This document shows positions 39,212-49,281 of a DNA stretch of 64,000 nucleotides, piece after piece. The position numbers were made by a program, and so were the translations under genes. The notes beneath the pieces were generated by a model. The model saw only the letters and a program-made list of their open reading frames with translations, was not told where the DNA came from and made no database searches. Every line of letters starts with the position of its first letter. The stretch's first letter is position 1. Source of the DNA: Chrysogorgia sp. JL179-B06 (Eukaryota; Cnidaria; Anthozoa; Scleralcyonacea; Chrysogorgiidae); the NCBI GenBank assembly GCA_035772405.1, contig JAYKKM010000012.1, forward strand, positions 1 through 64,000. The letters are read 5' to 3'.

Positions 39212-40638
39212 TTATAGGCTTTCTGCCGGAAAGTGGGGGCGTATGTGGGGGACAAAGCATGAGGTCATGGCTTTGTTTGCGTTGATTACGCGAAATTTAT
39301 TACGATGACGGCACTGTGAAATTATTTCCGCTCTTTTGTTGAGTAAACTATTCTTATTTTTTTCTTTTAAAATACAAAATTTTTCTTCTAAACATAAATT
39401 GCATCGTTTTGATCCTCCTGTGTACGAAATAGAATGTTTTAGAATTTGCCAATTAATACTGAAATCTGTATTGTTTTCTTTCAATGTCCAAATATATTTC
39501 GAAAGTTCGGTGTCATTTTCATGCTTTTTATGTTGAAAAGATTTAGTGTGGTTGGCCAATCGCTCTTTGAATGTGGTTGCAGTCATACCAATGTAGTGTT
39601 TTATTTCGTTTGTGATGTTTACTGTCACTGTTGCTTTGTATACTATGTCTCTAGTCATGCATTGTTCTTGAAGCGGGAAAATGGTGTTCTCTCTACAACT
39701 GCAATTAGTAGCGTCCCTATCCTGCGGTTTGATGTTCCTAGCTATGCGTGCATTGTGCTTAGTGATTATTGACTTAACATTGTTCATGCAGCTGTAACTT
39801 ACTTTAACTGTATTTCTGTTAAAAATCTTATGGAGCTTGTGGTGCGGAGGGAAATGTTTGTCAATTAGGCTAAGGAAATTTCGTCCTATGTTAGTGCTGA
39901 CACTGTTGCTAAATGGTGGGTTGAACCAAATGATATTGCGTTGCCTATTCCTACGTGGTCGTTGCGGTGTATCATGAGTGTAGCTAAGTTCATGATTAAA
40001 GTTGCTGTGCCTAAGCGCGTTCTGATATAAGGGTGCAGATTCCTGAAAAGTTTGCTCATCTGACGAAAGGAGTTTAATGCGTTTGTGAATTGATGCAGGT
40101 AGTTGCCTTGTTATGCTTGGTGGATGGTTAGAGTGCATATTTATGTATAGCGGATCGTCATTGGGCTTCCTATAGGGCCTATAGTTTCCATTGTTAAGGT
40201 CGAAAGTTACATCTAAAAAGTTTACTATACGTAAATTTGATTCGGCGGTGATTTTTAGGTCAAATTGCTCGAAAATTTTGTGGAGATCTTTTCTTGTTTT
40301 GTCTGCTAAACGTGCTGATTTACTTTTTATGATAGCCAAACCGTCATCTCTATATAGGCCGATGCTTTCTTTGCCAAATTTCTTACTTAGGTGGTTTAAA
40401 ATGAAAAGGCCTACGAGCTCACAAATTTCCGCGCCGTCGAAACTGCCCATGGTAACGTCGAACAAATTCTTGCTATCTTTTTTTATCCATGAAATTCCGC
40501 TATTGAAAAGGAGAGATTTCTAGCGTGTTTTATTATTGAAATGTTGTTTTGAGATATAGTAGCCAAATTTGAAGCCTAGGACAGAGCTTGGTCCAATAGT
40601 TTTTCAGAAATAGATGGATAGAAATCGACAATTTCATG
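39212..40638 (-). pseudogene. PLE RT/GIY-YIG, 5'-truncated, minus strand
   Basis: An intact 417-codon frame (40465-39212) reads FDVTMGSFDGAEICELVG, IGLYRDDGLA (motif C), FNPPFSNSVS, a Cys-rich linker, then the GIY-YIG part IKHYIGMTATTFKERL and C-terminal CNLCLEEKFCI. Upstream to 40638, broken by a stop and a one-base loss, is the motif A region EIVDFYPSISEKLLDQAL. The N-terminal half of the element is missing. A 3' UTR with hammerhead follows to 38903. Differs by only three residues from the head-to-head copy at 40661-41914. Confidence 0.88.
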
Positions 40639-40645
40639 GATAAAA

Positions 40646-41914
40646 AAAGATAGCAAGAATTTGTTCGACGTTACCATGGGCAGTTTCGACGGCGCGGAAA
40701 TTTGTGAGCTCGTAGGCCTTTTCATTTTAAACCACCTAAGTAAGAAATTTGGCAAAGAAAGCATCGGCCTATATAGAGATGACGGTTTGGCTATCATAAA
40801 AAGTAAATCAGCACGTTTAGCAGACAAAACAAGAAAAGATCTCCACAAAATTTTCGAGCAATTTGACCTAAAAATCACCGCCGAATCAAATTTACGTATA
40901 GTAAACTTTTTAGATGTAACTTTCGACCTTAACAATGGAAACTATAGGCCCTATAGGAAGCCCAATGACGATCCGCTATACATAAATATGCACTCTAACC
41001 ATCCACCAAGCATAACAAGGCAACTACCTGCATCAATTAACAAACGCATTAAACTCCTTTCGTCAGATGAGCAAACTTTTCAGGAATCTGCACCCTTATA
41101 TCAGAACGCGCTTAGGCACAGCAACTTTAATCATGAACTTAGCTACACTCATGATACACCGCAACGACCACGTAGGAATAGGCAACGCAATATCATTTGG
41201 TTCAACCCACCATTTAGCAACAGTGTCAGCACTAACATAGGACGAAATTTCCTTAGCCTAATTGACAAACATTTCCCTCCGCACCACAAGCTCCATAAGA
41301 TTTTTAACAGAAATACAGTTAAAGTAAGTTACAGCTGCATGAACAATGTTAAGTCAATAATCACTAAGCACAATGCACGCATAGCTAGGAACATCAAACC
41401 GCAGGATAGGGACGCTACTAATTGCAGTTGTAGAGAGAACACCATTTGCCCGCTTCAAGAACAATGCATGACTAGAGACATAGTATACAAAGCAACAGTG
41501 ACAGTAAACATCACAAACGAAATAAAACACTACATTGGTATGACTGCAACCACATTCAAAGAGCGATTGGCCAACCACACTAAATCTTTTCAACATAAAA
41601 AGCATGAAAATGACACCGAACTTTCGAAATATATTTGGACATTGAAAGAAAACAATAAAGATTTCAGTATTAATTGGCAAATTCTAAAACATTCTATTTC
41701 GTACACAGGAGGATCAAAACGATGCAATTTATGTTTAGAAGAAAAATTTTGTATTTTAAAAGAAAAAAATAAGAATAGTTTACTCAACAAAAGAGCGGAA
41801 ATAATTTCACAGTGCCGTCATCGTAATAAATTTCGCGTAATCAACGCAAACAAAGCCATGACCTCATGCTTTGTCCCCCACATACGCCCCCACTTTCCGG
41901 CAGAAAGCCTATAA
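40646..41914 (+). pseudogene. PLE RT/GIY-YIG, 5'-truncated, plus strand
   Basis: Same 417-residue frame as the minus-strand copy, differing at three positions (H/N in the SINKR segment, F/C in TICPLQ, T/K in NNKDF). Here the cysteine of the linker (CRENTICPLQEQC) is present, while the minus copy has lost it. Coding begins abruptly at about 40633, right of the inversion centre. The 3' UTR runs to TGAGGTAAGCGAAAA at 42007 and then a TA array; no hammerhead remains on this side. Confidence 0.88.
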
Positions 41915-42005
41915 ATAAGCGGTCATCCCTTTCGATATTGTCACTGCCTGAAGATTCTTTTACAGATGAAACAAGTTGTAGCAGACCAGTTTTGAGGTAA
42001 GCGAA

Positions 42006-42250
<245 letters not shown>

Positions 42251-42254
42251 TGAA

Positions 42255-42388
42255 AGGATTTATGGTGAAGGAAAATTTCGAGTATTTTAAGACCAAACCT
42301 GGACCGGTTGCGAAAAATGCAACTTCAAGGCCTTCCGGCTTGAATTGAACCCGCGACCCTGCGATGCTAGTGCAGTGCTCTGATATAT
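42255..42388 (-). mobile_element. tRNA-derived SINE, minus strand
   Basis: On the minus strand: AGAGCACTGCACTAGCATCG, then B box GCGGGTTCAATTC, then the body AGGCCTTGAAGTTGCATTTT and GGTCTTAAAATACTCG to TTTTCCTTCACCATAAATCC. It links the body fragments seen at 19880-20190, 26200-26330 and 47943-48040 to a tRNA-like head. Confidence 0.7.
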
Positions 42389-42390
42389 AT

Positions 42391-42505
42391 TTAACAATTA
42401 TTCACCGAAGTGGAAGTGAATAGTGGTGGATATTTACCGAGACGCGAAGCGTCGAGGTAAATATCCACCACTATTCACTGACACTGAGGTGAATAATTGT
42501 TTTAG
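42391..42505. repeat. foldback/palindromic element
   Basis: AACAATTATTCACC at the left is mirrored by GGTGAATAATTGTT at the right, and AGTGAATAGTGGTGGATATT by the inner right arm; the loop is GAGACGCGAAGCGTC, itself paired. About 110 bp, flanked by TTAA on the left and TTTAG on the right. Same plan as those at 45775-46025, 54865-54945 and 61304-61410. Confidence 0.7.
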
Positions 42506-42658
42506 CATATACCAAAACAAATTGATAAAAATTAGGTAAATTTGGTTAGTTTCATTATGATTTAGCCAGGATTCTTGCGAAACGCAAGGCAAAACTCAAT
42601 TCTCCCAAGGTGGCAACTCCATATATGGAGTTGTTTATCAGTTTTGACAAGCTGACAG

Positions 42659-42802
42659 CCCGGTCATTTTGAAAACCTTTCGAAGCTCGTTTCGAAGTTG
42701 GATCACAGTAAGGCAAAAGACCACTGGATTTTAGCCCAAAGGAAATATTTTAATACTGTAAATGGGAAAACCTTGGGACAAAGGATAGCTAATGAATTAT
42801 GG
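42659..42802 (+). other. candidate internal exon, 48 codons, unknown
   Basis: Acceptor GACAAGCTGACAG, then 48 open codons (including SKAKDHWILAQRKYFNTV and GQRIANELW), then the perfect donor TGG|GTGAGT at 42803. Phase 0 at both ends. The composition is protein-like. No family recognised; the sequence around it (42506-42658 and 42803-43968) shows no other clear exon. Confidence 0.45.
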
Positions 42803-43968
42803 GTGAGTAAACGAGTTGTTCTTTGCAAAAGATGAGTTATATAAGCGTTTTTATTTTTGATGTGTTTAGTCGTTGAATTTCCTTTAATTTACAAATAATT
42901 TCTGTGGGTGTTTACTGTTATAAAATCGGTAGTATGTTTCCCTGGTCATAACCAGGTCATTTGTTTAGTATTCAGTTCATTACTCGCCAGTTTCTTTGGC
43001 AGTGTATCGCGGTAATCTTTACGGCCGATACCGTAAATTATTTAAGTTTTTCCCAATTTTTGTTGTAACTGAAATGATTTTTAATGTTTGTAAATGTTAT
43101 TAAATTCTATATGAAAGGCAATTCAAATTGTCTCATAAACTATATAAAGGAGAATATCGATATATGAACTATACGGAGTACACTTTTCTAAAGAAAACTG
43201 ACAACAGTCAGTTCGTTCAATCGAGTTTGTTTTTGGAGCACATTTATTTCGTTGTTCTGCGGGTTTTTGAGCACTTTCTATTATCTTTTTGCAACTTGTT
43301 TTTCATGAATATTACGTAAAACTAGAAGTTCTTATCAGAAGTGAACTGCTGCCGGCCCTTCCTTTTACACATGCAGAATATGCAGAGGGTTCTCCTGCCA
43401 GAGGATTGCGGTCTCTGCATGGCTACGAGATTAGCATAATTTGGAATTTTAAATATCATTTTGAATATTTTAATACAATTTTTTGTGGTCGCTGGGAACG
43501 GGACGATGAGAAGTATGCGTAACTGGTATAAAAGTTCAAAAGAGCGTTGCAAATAATTTTCACCAAATTGACTGTCATGATGACCAGGAAAAATCTAATT
43601 ATGCAGCGATCAAGTACGTACAAATTTGTTCCGGTGATATTCGTCCTATAATTGTCGTGAACAAATATCACAGATACCAATGACGAATTGAATGTGAAAT
43701 ATCTAAATCAATCTTAATACATACCTGTGCAAACTTGTGAAATTAAATTATTCCGATGTGATTTATATATTATAAATTTATATATTATAAATCTATCTAT
43801 ACATATAAAAAACACAAAATCATTGACAAAAAACATAATTGTTGCTTCAGAAAATATTTGTCCGGTCATTTGATCATTGTATGGAATAGAAAAACACGGT
43901 GGTCAGTCTGTGTGGCGAATTCAACTTTTTAATTAACAAAAGAACAACAGTGTAATTAACTTTAGTAA
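42803..43968. other. intergenic or intronic sequence, nothing recognised
   Basis: AT-rich, with short frames only. The stretch 43920-43968 (AACAACAGTGTAATTAACTT) resembles sequence just downstream of the RPA-like gene (about 49207-49235). Confidence 0.4.
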
Positions 43969-44346
43969 TACCACGGACTTTAGGACGAATTCAATTTGAC
44001 AACAGTAGTATCTAATAAAATAGAGTGTATACGGCACGTGAATTATTCAATATATTGCTTGAATTTTTTCTAAATCTTTATTATTCTTGTCAAAATTTGG
44101 TCAAAAATCCTTCAAAATCGGCCATATACCGAAGCTTTCGAGTAAATCACTGGCGTGAAAGCCTTGAAAGCTTGGGTTCTAATGTAAATAAATATGGCGG
44201 ATTTTGAAGGATTTTGACAAGAATAAAGATTTAGAAGAAATTTCAAGCAAGATATTGAATAATTCAGGTGCTGTATACACTTTATTTTAACTGATATTTA
44301 GATACTGTACTATTGTCAAATTGAATTCGTCCTAAAGCCTGTGGTA
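43969..44346. mobile_element. MITE with about 170-bp inverted arms
   Basis: Left arm CCACGGACTTTAGGACGAAT and inverted right arm CCACAGGCTTTAGGACGAAT continue as similar sequence through GTGTATACGGCACGTGAATT and beyond to near the centre. TAATA flanks both sides (then CCA), so the target duplication is 5 bp, or 8 bp if CCA is counted. No coding. Confidence 0.75.
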
Positions 44347-45051
44347 ATACCATTATTATACTACCCTTACGAAACCAGACACTATTTTAAAGGTATTTGA
44401 AATATATTTTAAACCTATTTCAACTATTTTTTCCCTATTTTTAAAGGCTAATGCCCTATTTTGACACTATTTTTCATAATTTGTTAAAATAGTCTTCACA
44501 GTTTTAAATCTATTTCAACCATATTTCAATGCTGTTTTAACTTGAATAAAATGTTTTACCTATTTCAAAACTATTTTGAAAGCAAAATAGCTAAAAAATA
44601 GGTCTATTTTAAGTATGTTTTACATAAGATGTCAATTTTAAAGCTAGTTTTAAAGATTTAAGAGAAATTGGAAAACAAGTTGTGATCTATTTAAAATATA
44701 TTTTGAATGTATGTGTATATTTTAAAACTATTTAATATAAAATGCAACCTTAAAACTAGTTTTAAACTATCTACCAATTTCCTACAACATCTATTTTGAA
44801 ACTAGTTCATCAAATAAGGAACTTGGTTATATGAACTAGTTTTAAAACAGTCCTATTTTAAGTCCTATTTTAACTCTAGCTAACTCTAGCTAGAGTAAAT
44901 TGCCGCGAAGGCCATGGGGACGAGGGAAATGGACATTTCCCAGAGTTCCCAGCGAGATAGTCTTAAGCAGTTGCGCCATATTTGAATTCCCTCGTGGTTG
45001 TCGAAGCTACTCCGTTGTGTCTTGGATTCTTTGTTTGGTAAATCTAAATAA

Positions 45052-45103
45052 ATGTCTGATCATCAATTATTTGTCGGTCTTGGCTGTGATGAAATGTTCG
45101 AAG
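45052..45103 (+). other. candidate first coding exon inside the 4.8 kb transposon
   Basis: ATGTCTGATCATCAATTATT opens MSDHQLFVGLGCDEMFE and ends at the perfect donor GAAG|GTAAGT. A matching acceptor TTGTCTTAG at about 45250 opens ISPALYEKSYF in phase before a stop; one base less in its T run would extend it. It is placed as the transposon's own gene would be, but no family is recognised. Confidence 0.4.
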
Positions 45104-45774
45104 GTAAGTCTGATCTACTATAAGCTATACTAAACGTATCTGAAAGTTTGAAGCAGCTATATAAATTATAAATTATAAAATACGAAATCAAATAGTTTAC
45201 CAGAGGTTATCACTTATCTTAATTATATCTTATCAAAAACATTGTCTTAGATATTTCCCCTGCATTGTATGAGAAGAGTTATTTTTAATGACAACAGTGG
45301 ACAATCGAGTGTCCAATCAAAACAATTTGAATGACGAAGAAAGCCATTTGGCTTTATCTTTTATCTGGTCTCAGGAAAGTGAGGAAACAAAGCGGTATTA
45401 TACGAAAATTTGTTGGGAAACCTTTCATTTGTCAGTTTATAATAATAATGATGATAATTATAAGTATGAATAACAATCAACAAAAGCAAAGGGAATTTCT
45501 AAGATTTAAATGCTTGCTGAAAAAACACAACTTAAAAGTTCAAAGAGCGTATGTGATATTTGTTTGGTTTTAGAAGTGTTGTTTATAATATCATAATTTT
45601 TATGTATAAATTTAACTTCCAAACATTTGGTAATATTCAAAATATTTCTTGATGTGATATTGTATACCAGTTGCAATTGATTATATATTTTTGATTTTTC
45701 AATTGATGGAATTATAAATGCATGTGGTGAACAAAGTGCCAAGTGAATCAGCTCAGTTTTATACATACCAGTAT

Positions 45775-46025
45775 GTATGTAAGAGATAAAGTCCGATAAG
45801 GAGGGCTTTATGCTATATGAAGACCCGAGGACGCTGTGCGTTCGAGGGCTTTATATAGCATAAAGCCCGACGTTCGAGGGCTTTATCTGACTTATTTCAC
45901 GAGTGAGGAGGTTTTCCAACAAAATTTTGTCCATTCCTTGTACAAAGATTCCCTTAGTTTTCCCTTCATTTCTTATCTAATTAGTATCCATGGTCTTTAT
46001 GCTAGATAAAGCCCGCGCGTACATC
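45775..46025. repeat. foldback element with CGAGGGCTTTAT arms
   Basis: GAGGGCTTTATGCTATAT and ATATAGCATAAAGCCC are inverted partners around CGAGGACGCTGTGCGTTCGA; GATAAAGTCCGATA and TTCGAGGGCTTTATCTGAC form an outer pair, and another GGTCTTTATGCTAGATAAAG lies at about 45990. Same style as the other foldbacks. Confidence 0.6.
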
Positions 46026-46378
46026 AAAGAAAACCGACTCAATCGTGTAATAAGTATGGATAGAGACTTTGGGAAAATAAGAAAGTACTTAATACATGTA
46101 TGTTAATTCTCATCCAGACAAACTTTCAAATTCTCCCAAACTTACTTTAATACAGTGGAACCCCTATTAAGCGGTCACCCTCAGGGAATTGGCAATTGGC
46201 CGCTTAATAGAAATTTGTCAAAATTAACATAAGGCGTGGCATGAGAAATATAATATTATTTCAAAAGATCATGCTTGATTGGCTTATGACAACTGTTGCA
46301 CATAATGTATTATATAAATGTACTGTGCATTATTGAAACTACAAGCACTGATCATAAAACAAAAAAAAAACAGACGTT

Positions 46379-47338
46379 TTACGGCCGTTTTCCCCGCTTA
46401 CGCAGGGGTTGGCCGGTGGTTCCCCACGACAGTTTCCTCCACTTTCCTCGATCATTAGCATCTTCCCTCTTCAGCCCACTCTCTCTCATATCCCTCTCCA
46501 CTACCTGGCTCCATGTCATCCTTGGCCTTCCTCTTCCTCTTGCACCATCAACCTCAAGCGACATACACCTCTTCACCCAGTCACCATCATCTTTCTGCAG
46601 CACATCTCCCAGCCACCTTAATCGGCTCCTCATTCAATGCCCATTCTTTCCCTCAGCTCCTTACTAGACGCTCTATCCCTCAGCGATACGCCACACATCC
46701 ACCGCACCATCCGCAACTCTGTCCTCTCCAGTCTATTATTCAGCTCCACAGTCATGGCCCACGTCTCACTTCCATATACCATAGCACTCCTCACACAGGC
46801 CACATACACCTTCAGCTTTAGCAACACTTCCTTCCTTGTCAGGATCCCAGAGAGCTCTTTAAACTTTCCCCATGCACAACGTACCCTTGCCACAGATGCT
46901 GAATTTGCTCCTCCACCCCCATTCAGCATATCCCCCAGGTAACAAAACTTTTTAACATTCTCTAAATGGGCCCCATTTCCCCAGATCCATACTCTCATCT
47001 GCGTCACTATCCTCTCCATCCTCTGCTCTTTCACACACCTTACAAACAAACGTATCCACAACTCTAGCCAGTGAGCCCTTCACGCCTGAGCACCGCTTGT
47101 GTACCCATCCACTACAGCCTGTGCATCGAATAGAATTATTTCCAACACCCTTCCCACATATACTACATGGCCACTTCCCTAACTTTGCCTCCATGCATTC
47201 TTTCCATCGCATCACTTTCTCCTTAAGCTCCTCAATGCTCTCAGCCATCAAAACCAGATCATCGGCATACAACAACTCCCATGGCATACCCTCTCTAACT
47301 TCTTGCGTCAGTGCCTCCATCACGCATACAAACAGCAA
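46379..47338 (-). pseudogene. LINE RT C-terminus with PHD-like zinc finger
   Basis: Minus strand, three frames. 47338-46952: PWELLYADDLVLMAES (RT motif C, YADD) then WPCSICGKGVGNNSIRCTGC and WVHKRCSGVKG, a C4HC3-type PHD-like finger. 47061-46630: NVKKFCYLGDMLNGGGGANS (thumb), AMVYGSETWAM. 46633-46379: RLRWLGDVLQKDD, then RGRGRPRMTW, the basic tail. A zinc finger right after the RT palm occurs in some invertebrate LINEs. Frameshifts at about 47000 and 46630 break it; it ends in an A-rich tract (46356-46370). Confidence 0.75.
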
Positions 47339-47465
47339 TGGACCCCAACCTTCACCTCAAACTCTTCACTATTCCCATGCTTCGTTCTCACCACAGTTCT
47401 TGCTTTCTCATACATTGTCATCACTGCTTTCACCAACCATTCTTCAACCCCCAGCTTTCTCAACG

Positions 47466-47800
47466 CCCGCCTAATAGGTGGTGGCCGCTTAATAGGTGGT
47501 GGCCGCTTAATAGGTGGTGGCCGCTTAATAGGTGGTGGCCGCTTAATAGGTGGTGGCCGCTTAATAGGTGGTGGCCGCTTAATAGGTGGTGCCCGCTTAA
47601 TAGGTGGTGGCCGCTTAATAGGTGGTGGCCGCTTAATAGGTGGTGGCCGCTTAATTGGTGGTGGCCGCTTAATAGGTGGTGGCCGCTTAATAGGTGGTGG
47701 CCGCTTAATAGGTGGTGGCCGCTTAATAGGTGGTGGCCGCTTAATAGGTGGTGGCCGCTTAATAGGTGGTGGCCGCTTAATATGGGTGGCCGCTTAATAT
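47466..47800 (+). repeat. 18-bp minisatellite derived from a transposon TIR
   Basis: About 18 tandem units of GGTGGTGGCCGCTTAATA with very few substitutions. The core GGCCGCTTAATA is the inverted form of the TATTAAGCGG found in both termini of the host pogo-like element. Apparent Gly-Gly-Arg-Leu-Ile proteins here are array translations. Confidence 0.9.
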
Positions 47801-47942
47801 GGGAGGCCGCTTAATATGGGTTCCACTGTATTTGCATCAGGCTATATAAACACAGGCAGGCATTTTTTATTTCATAAATGTTGTCCAGCAAAACACCATA
47901 AAATAATCATTTAATTATTAATGAATCTAATGCACATGAACT

Positions 47943-48040
47943 AAGCCAAGGATTTATGGTGAAGGAAAATGTTGAATGTTGGAATATATACATAAGACCA
48001 TTTGCAAATTACATCAACATCAAGGCTTTCTGGGTTTTTT
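47943..48040 (-). repeat. SINE-body fragment
   Basis: GGATTTATGGTGAAGGAAAA then ACATCAAGGCTTTCTGG match the body of the SINE at 42255-42388 in the same orientation; the tRNA head is missing. Confidence 0.55.
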
Positions 48041-48083
48041 ATTACTTGTAATGTACATGTGTCATGTATAATATAGTGTTTAA

Positions 48084-48380
48084 AGGGGCTATGTCACGAT
48101 CTGCCTGGTTACTCAGCTAAGCGTACTTTTTGATTTTTGATTCGGAATCCAAAATCAAAGCGAAGCGAAAGCTGAACGATTTATTCGATTAGTATTTGTT
48201 ATTTTCATATTGGTGGGTTATTTTGGACGAGTTAGAAGTAAAGCGTAATGACAATTTAATGTCTAATCGTGGTGGGAAACGCAAAGGAGCTGGAAGGCCA
48301 CGATTGCCATATACTATCTTGAACAAAAAATCAACAAGTACGCTTAGCTGAGTAACCAGGCAGATCGTGACATAGCCCCT
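48084..48380. mobile_element. 297-bp MITE with TTAA duplication
   Basis: The ends AGGGGCTATGTCACGATCTG and the inverted right end are identical for about 48 bp (through GGTTACTCAGCTAAGCGTAC). TTAA lies on each side (48080-48083, 48381-48384). TTAA duplications mark piggyBac or Kolobok elements. The perfect arms suggest recent movement. Confidence 0.85.
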
Positions 48381-48829
48381 TTAAACAATACAGTATGAAA
48401 AGTGGTAGTGCTGGTGCTGGAGGGAAAGGTAAAGTGTGTTTGGTAGAAACTTCTTGAAAAATTCCATAGGAATTTTATATTTTAATATAGAATTTCCATA
48501 TTATAATAATCAATGCCATCTTTGACATAAACTGCTTCATAATATTATTCAATTTATAATTTTGCAGCTAGCAGAACTGGCAAGTGGAATGTGGTGCTGT
48601 CCAGTAAGAGCAAAGGCCATAATAAAAATCTCTAACAAATAATTATATTTATTATATAGTTCCCAACTGATATGAAAAAAATGTCTATTCCAGCTTTTCA
48701 ATAATAAATCATTTTATATTTGACAGTTGTCTTCAATTTATTTTCTTTATTTTAACCTTCTACCTTTGTGGAAAACCCTTCAAATAGAGTACTAAACTAG
48801 GCTAAACTATATTTTAAATTATAACAGAA

Positions 48830-49090
48830 CTCATCCAGGTTTACTATTTTGGATGTATTTTAATAGTATTTAAAACCTGTTTTATTTGCTATTTTGGATA
48901 TATTTTAATACTATTTAAAACCTGTTTTATTTGCTATTTTGGATATATTTTAATACTATTTAAAACCTGTTTTAAGTAAACTAGGCTTAAAATAGTATTA
49001 AACTATATTTTAAATAGCATGGTTTTTTTGCAGCTTTACTATTTTTAATGTATTTTAATACTATTTAAAACCTGTTTTATTGGCTGATCA
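48830..49090 (+). repeat. tandem repeat, about 56-bp unit
   Basis: Three to four units with GCTATTTTGGATATATTTTA, then ATACTATTTAAAACCTGTTT. It forms the right subterminal region of the 4.8 kb transposon. Confidence 0.75.
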
Positions 49091-49281
49091 ACAACTAAAC
49101 ACATGTTTGTTTGGTTTTGTAAGGGTAGTCACCAAAACAACTATGTCAATAGCTTTTAAAATTAACTTGCGAGTCCGACGTGTGTGTTTACCAATCGGTA
49201 ACATTAACAACAGTGCAATTAACTTTATTAACAATCAGTAATACCATGCGTCATAAAACAACTACAGTTGAGAGAGTCCGT

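Larger units (their letters stand above)
46153..47828. mobile_element. pogo/mariner-like transposon, 1.7 kb, with expanded TIR motif
   Basis: The left end CAGTGGAACCCCTATTAAG and the inverted right end CAGTGGAACCCATATTAAG are flanked by TA on both sides (46151-46152, 47829-47830), the duplication of Tc1/mariner-pogo elements. The interior has no transposase: it is a LINE fragment (46379-47338) and a minisatellite grown from the GGCCGCTTAATA word of the right TIR. Confidence 0.8.
44360..49129. mobile_element. 4.8 kb TIR transposon hosting several insertions
   Basis: The left terminus ACTACCCTTACGAAACCAGAC mirrors the right terminus ACTACCCTTACAAAACCAAAC. Subterminal zones at both ends (44390-44880 and 48830-49090) consist of CTATTTTAAA/TTTAAAATAG-like words. 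Inside: a first-exon-like stretch, a foldback, a pogo-like element, a LINE fragment, a SINE piece and a TTAA MITE. No transposase recognised; no clear target duplication. Confidence 0.65.

Noticed and set aside
40191..40523. Plus-strand frame of 110 residues, and others at 39336-39772 and 41354-41790
   Set aside because: Antisense shadows of the PLE coding sequence; they appear in mirrored form in both copies for that reason.
40576..40935. Frame of 119 residues spanning the PLE inversion centre
   Set aside because: Most of it is antisense to the plus-strand PLE copy; only the last part (EIVDFYPSISEK) is PLE coding of the minus copy.
46296..47474. Plus-strand Ser/Pro-rich frames of 70-125 residues
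   Set aside because: Antisense shadows of the LINE fragment on the minus strand.
47466..47800. Possible CRISPR-like array
   Set aside because: The units are contiguous with no unique spacers, and the genome is eukaryotic; it is a minisatellite.
47303..47814. Two frames of about 165 residues rich in GGGRLI or RWWPLN
   Set aside because: Both are translations of the 18-bp minisatellite in different phases; no start context or domain.
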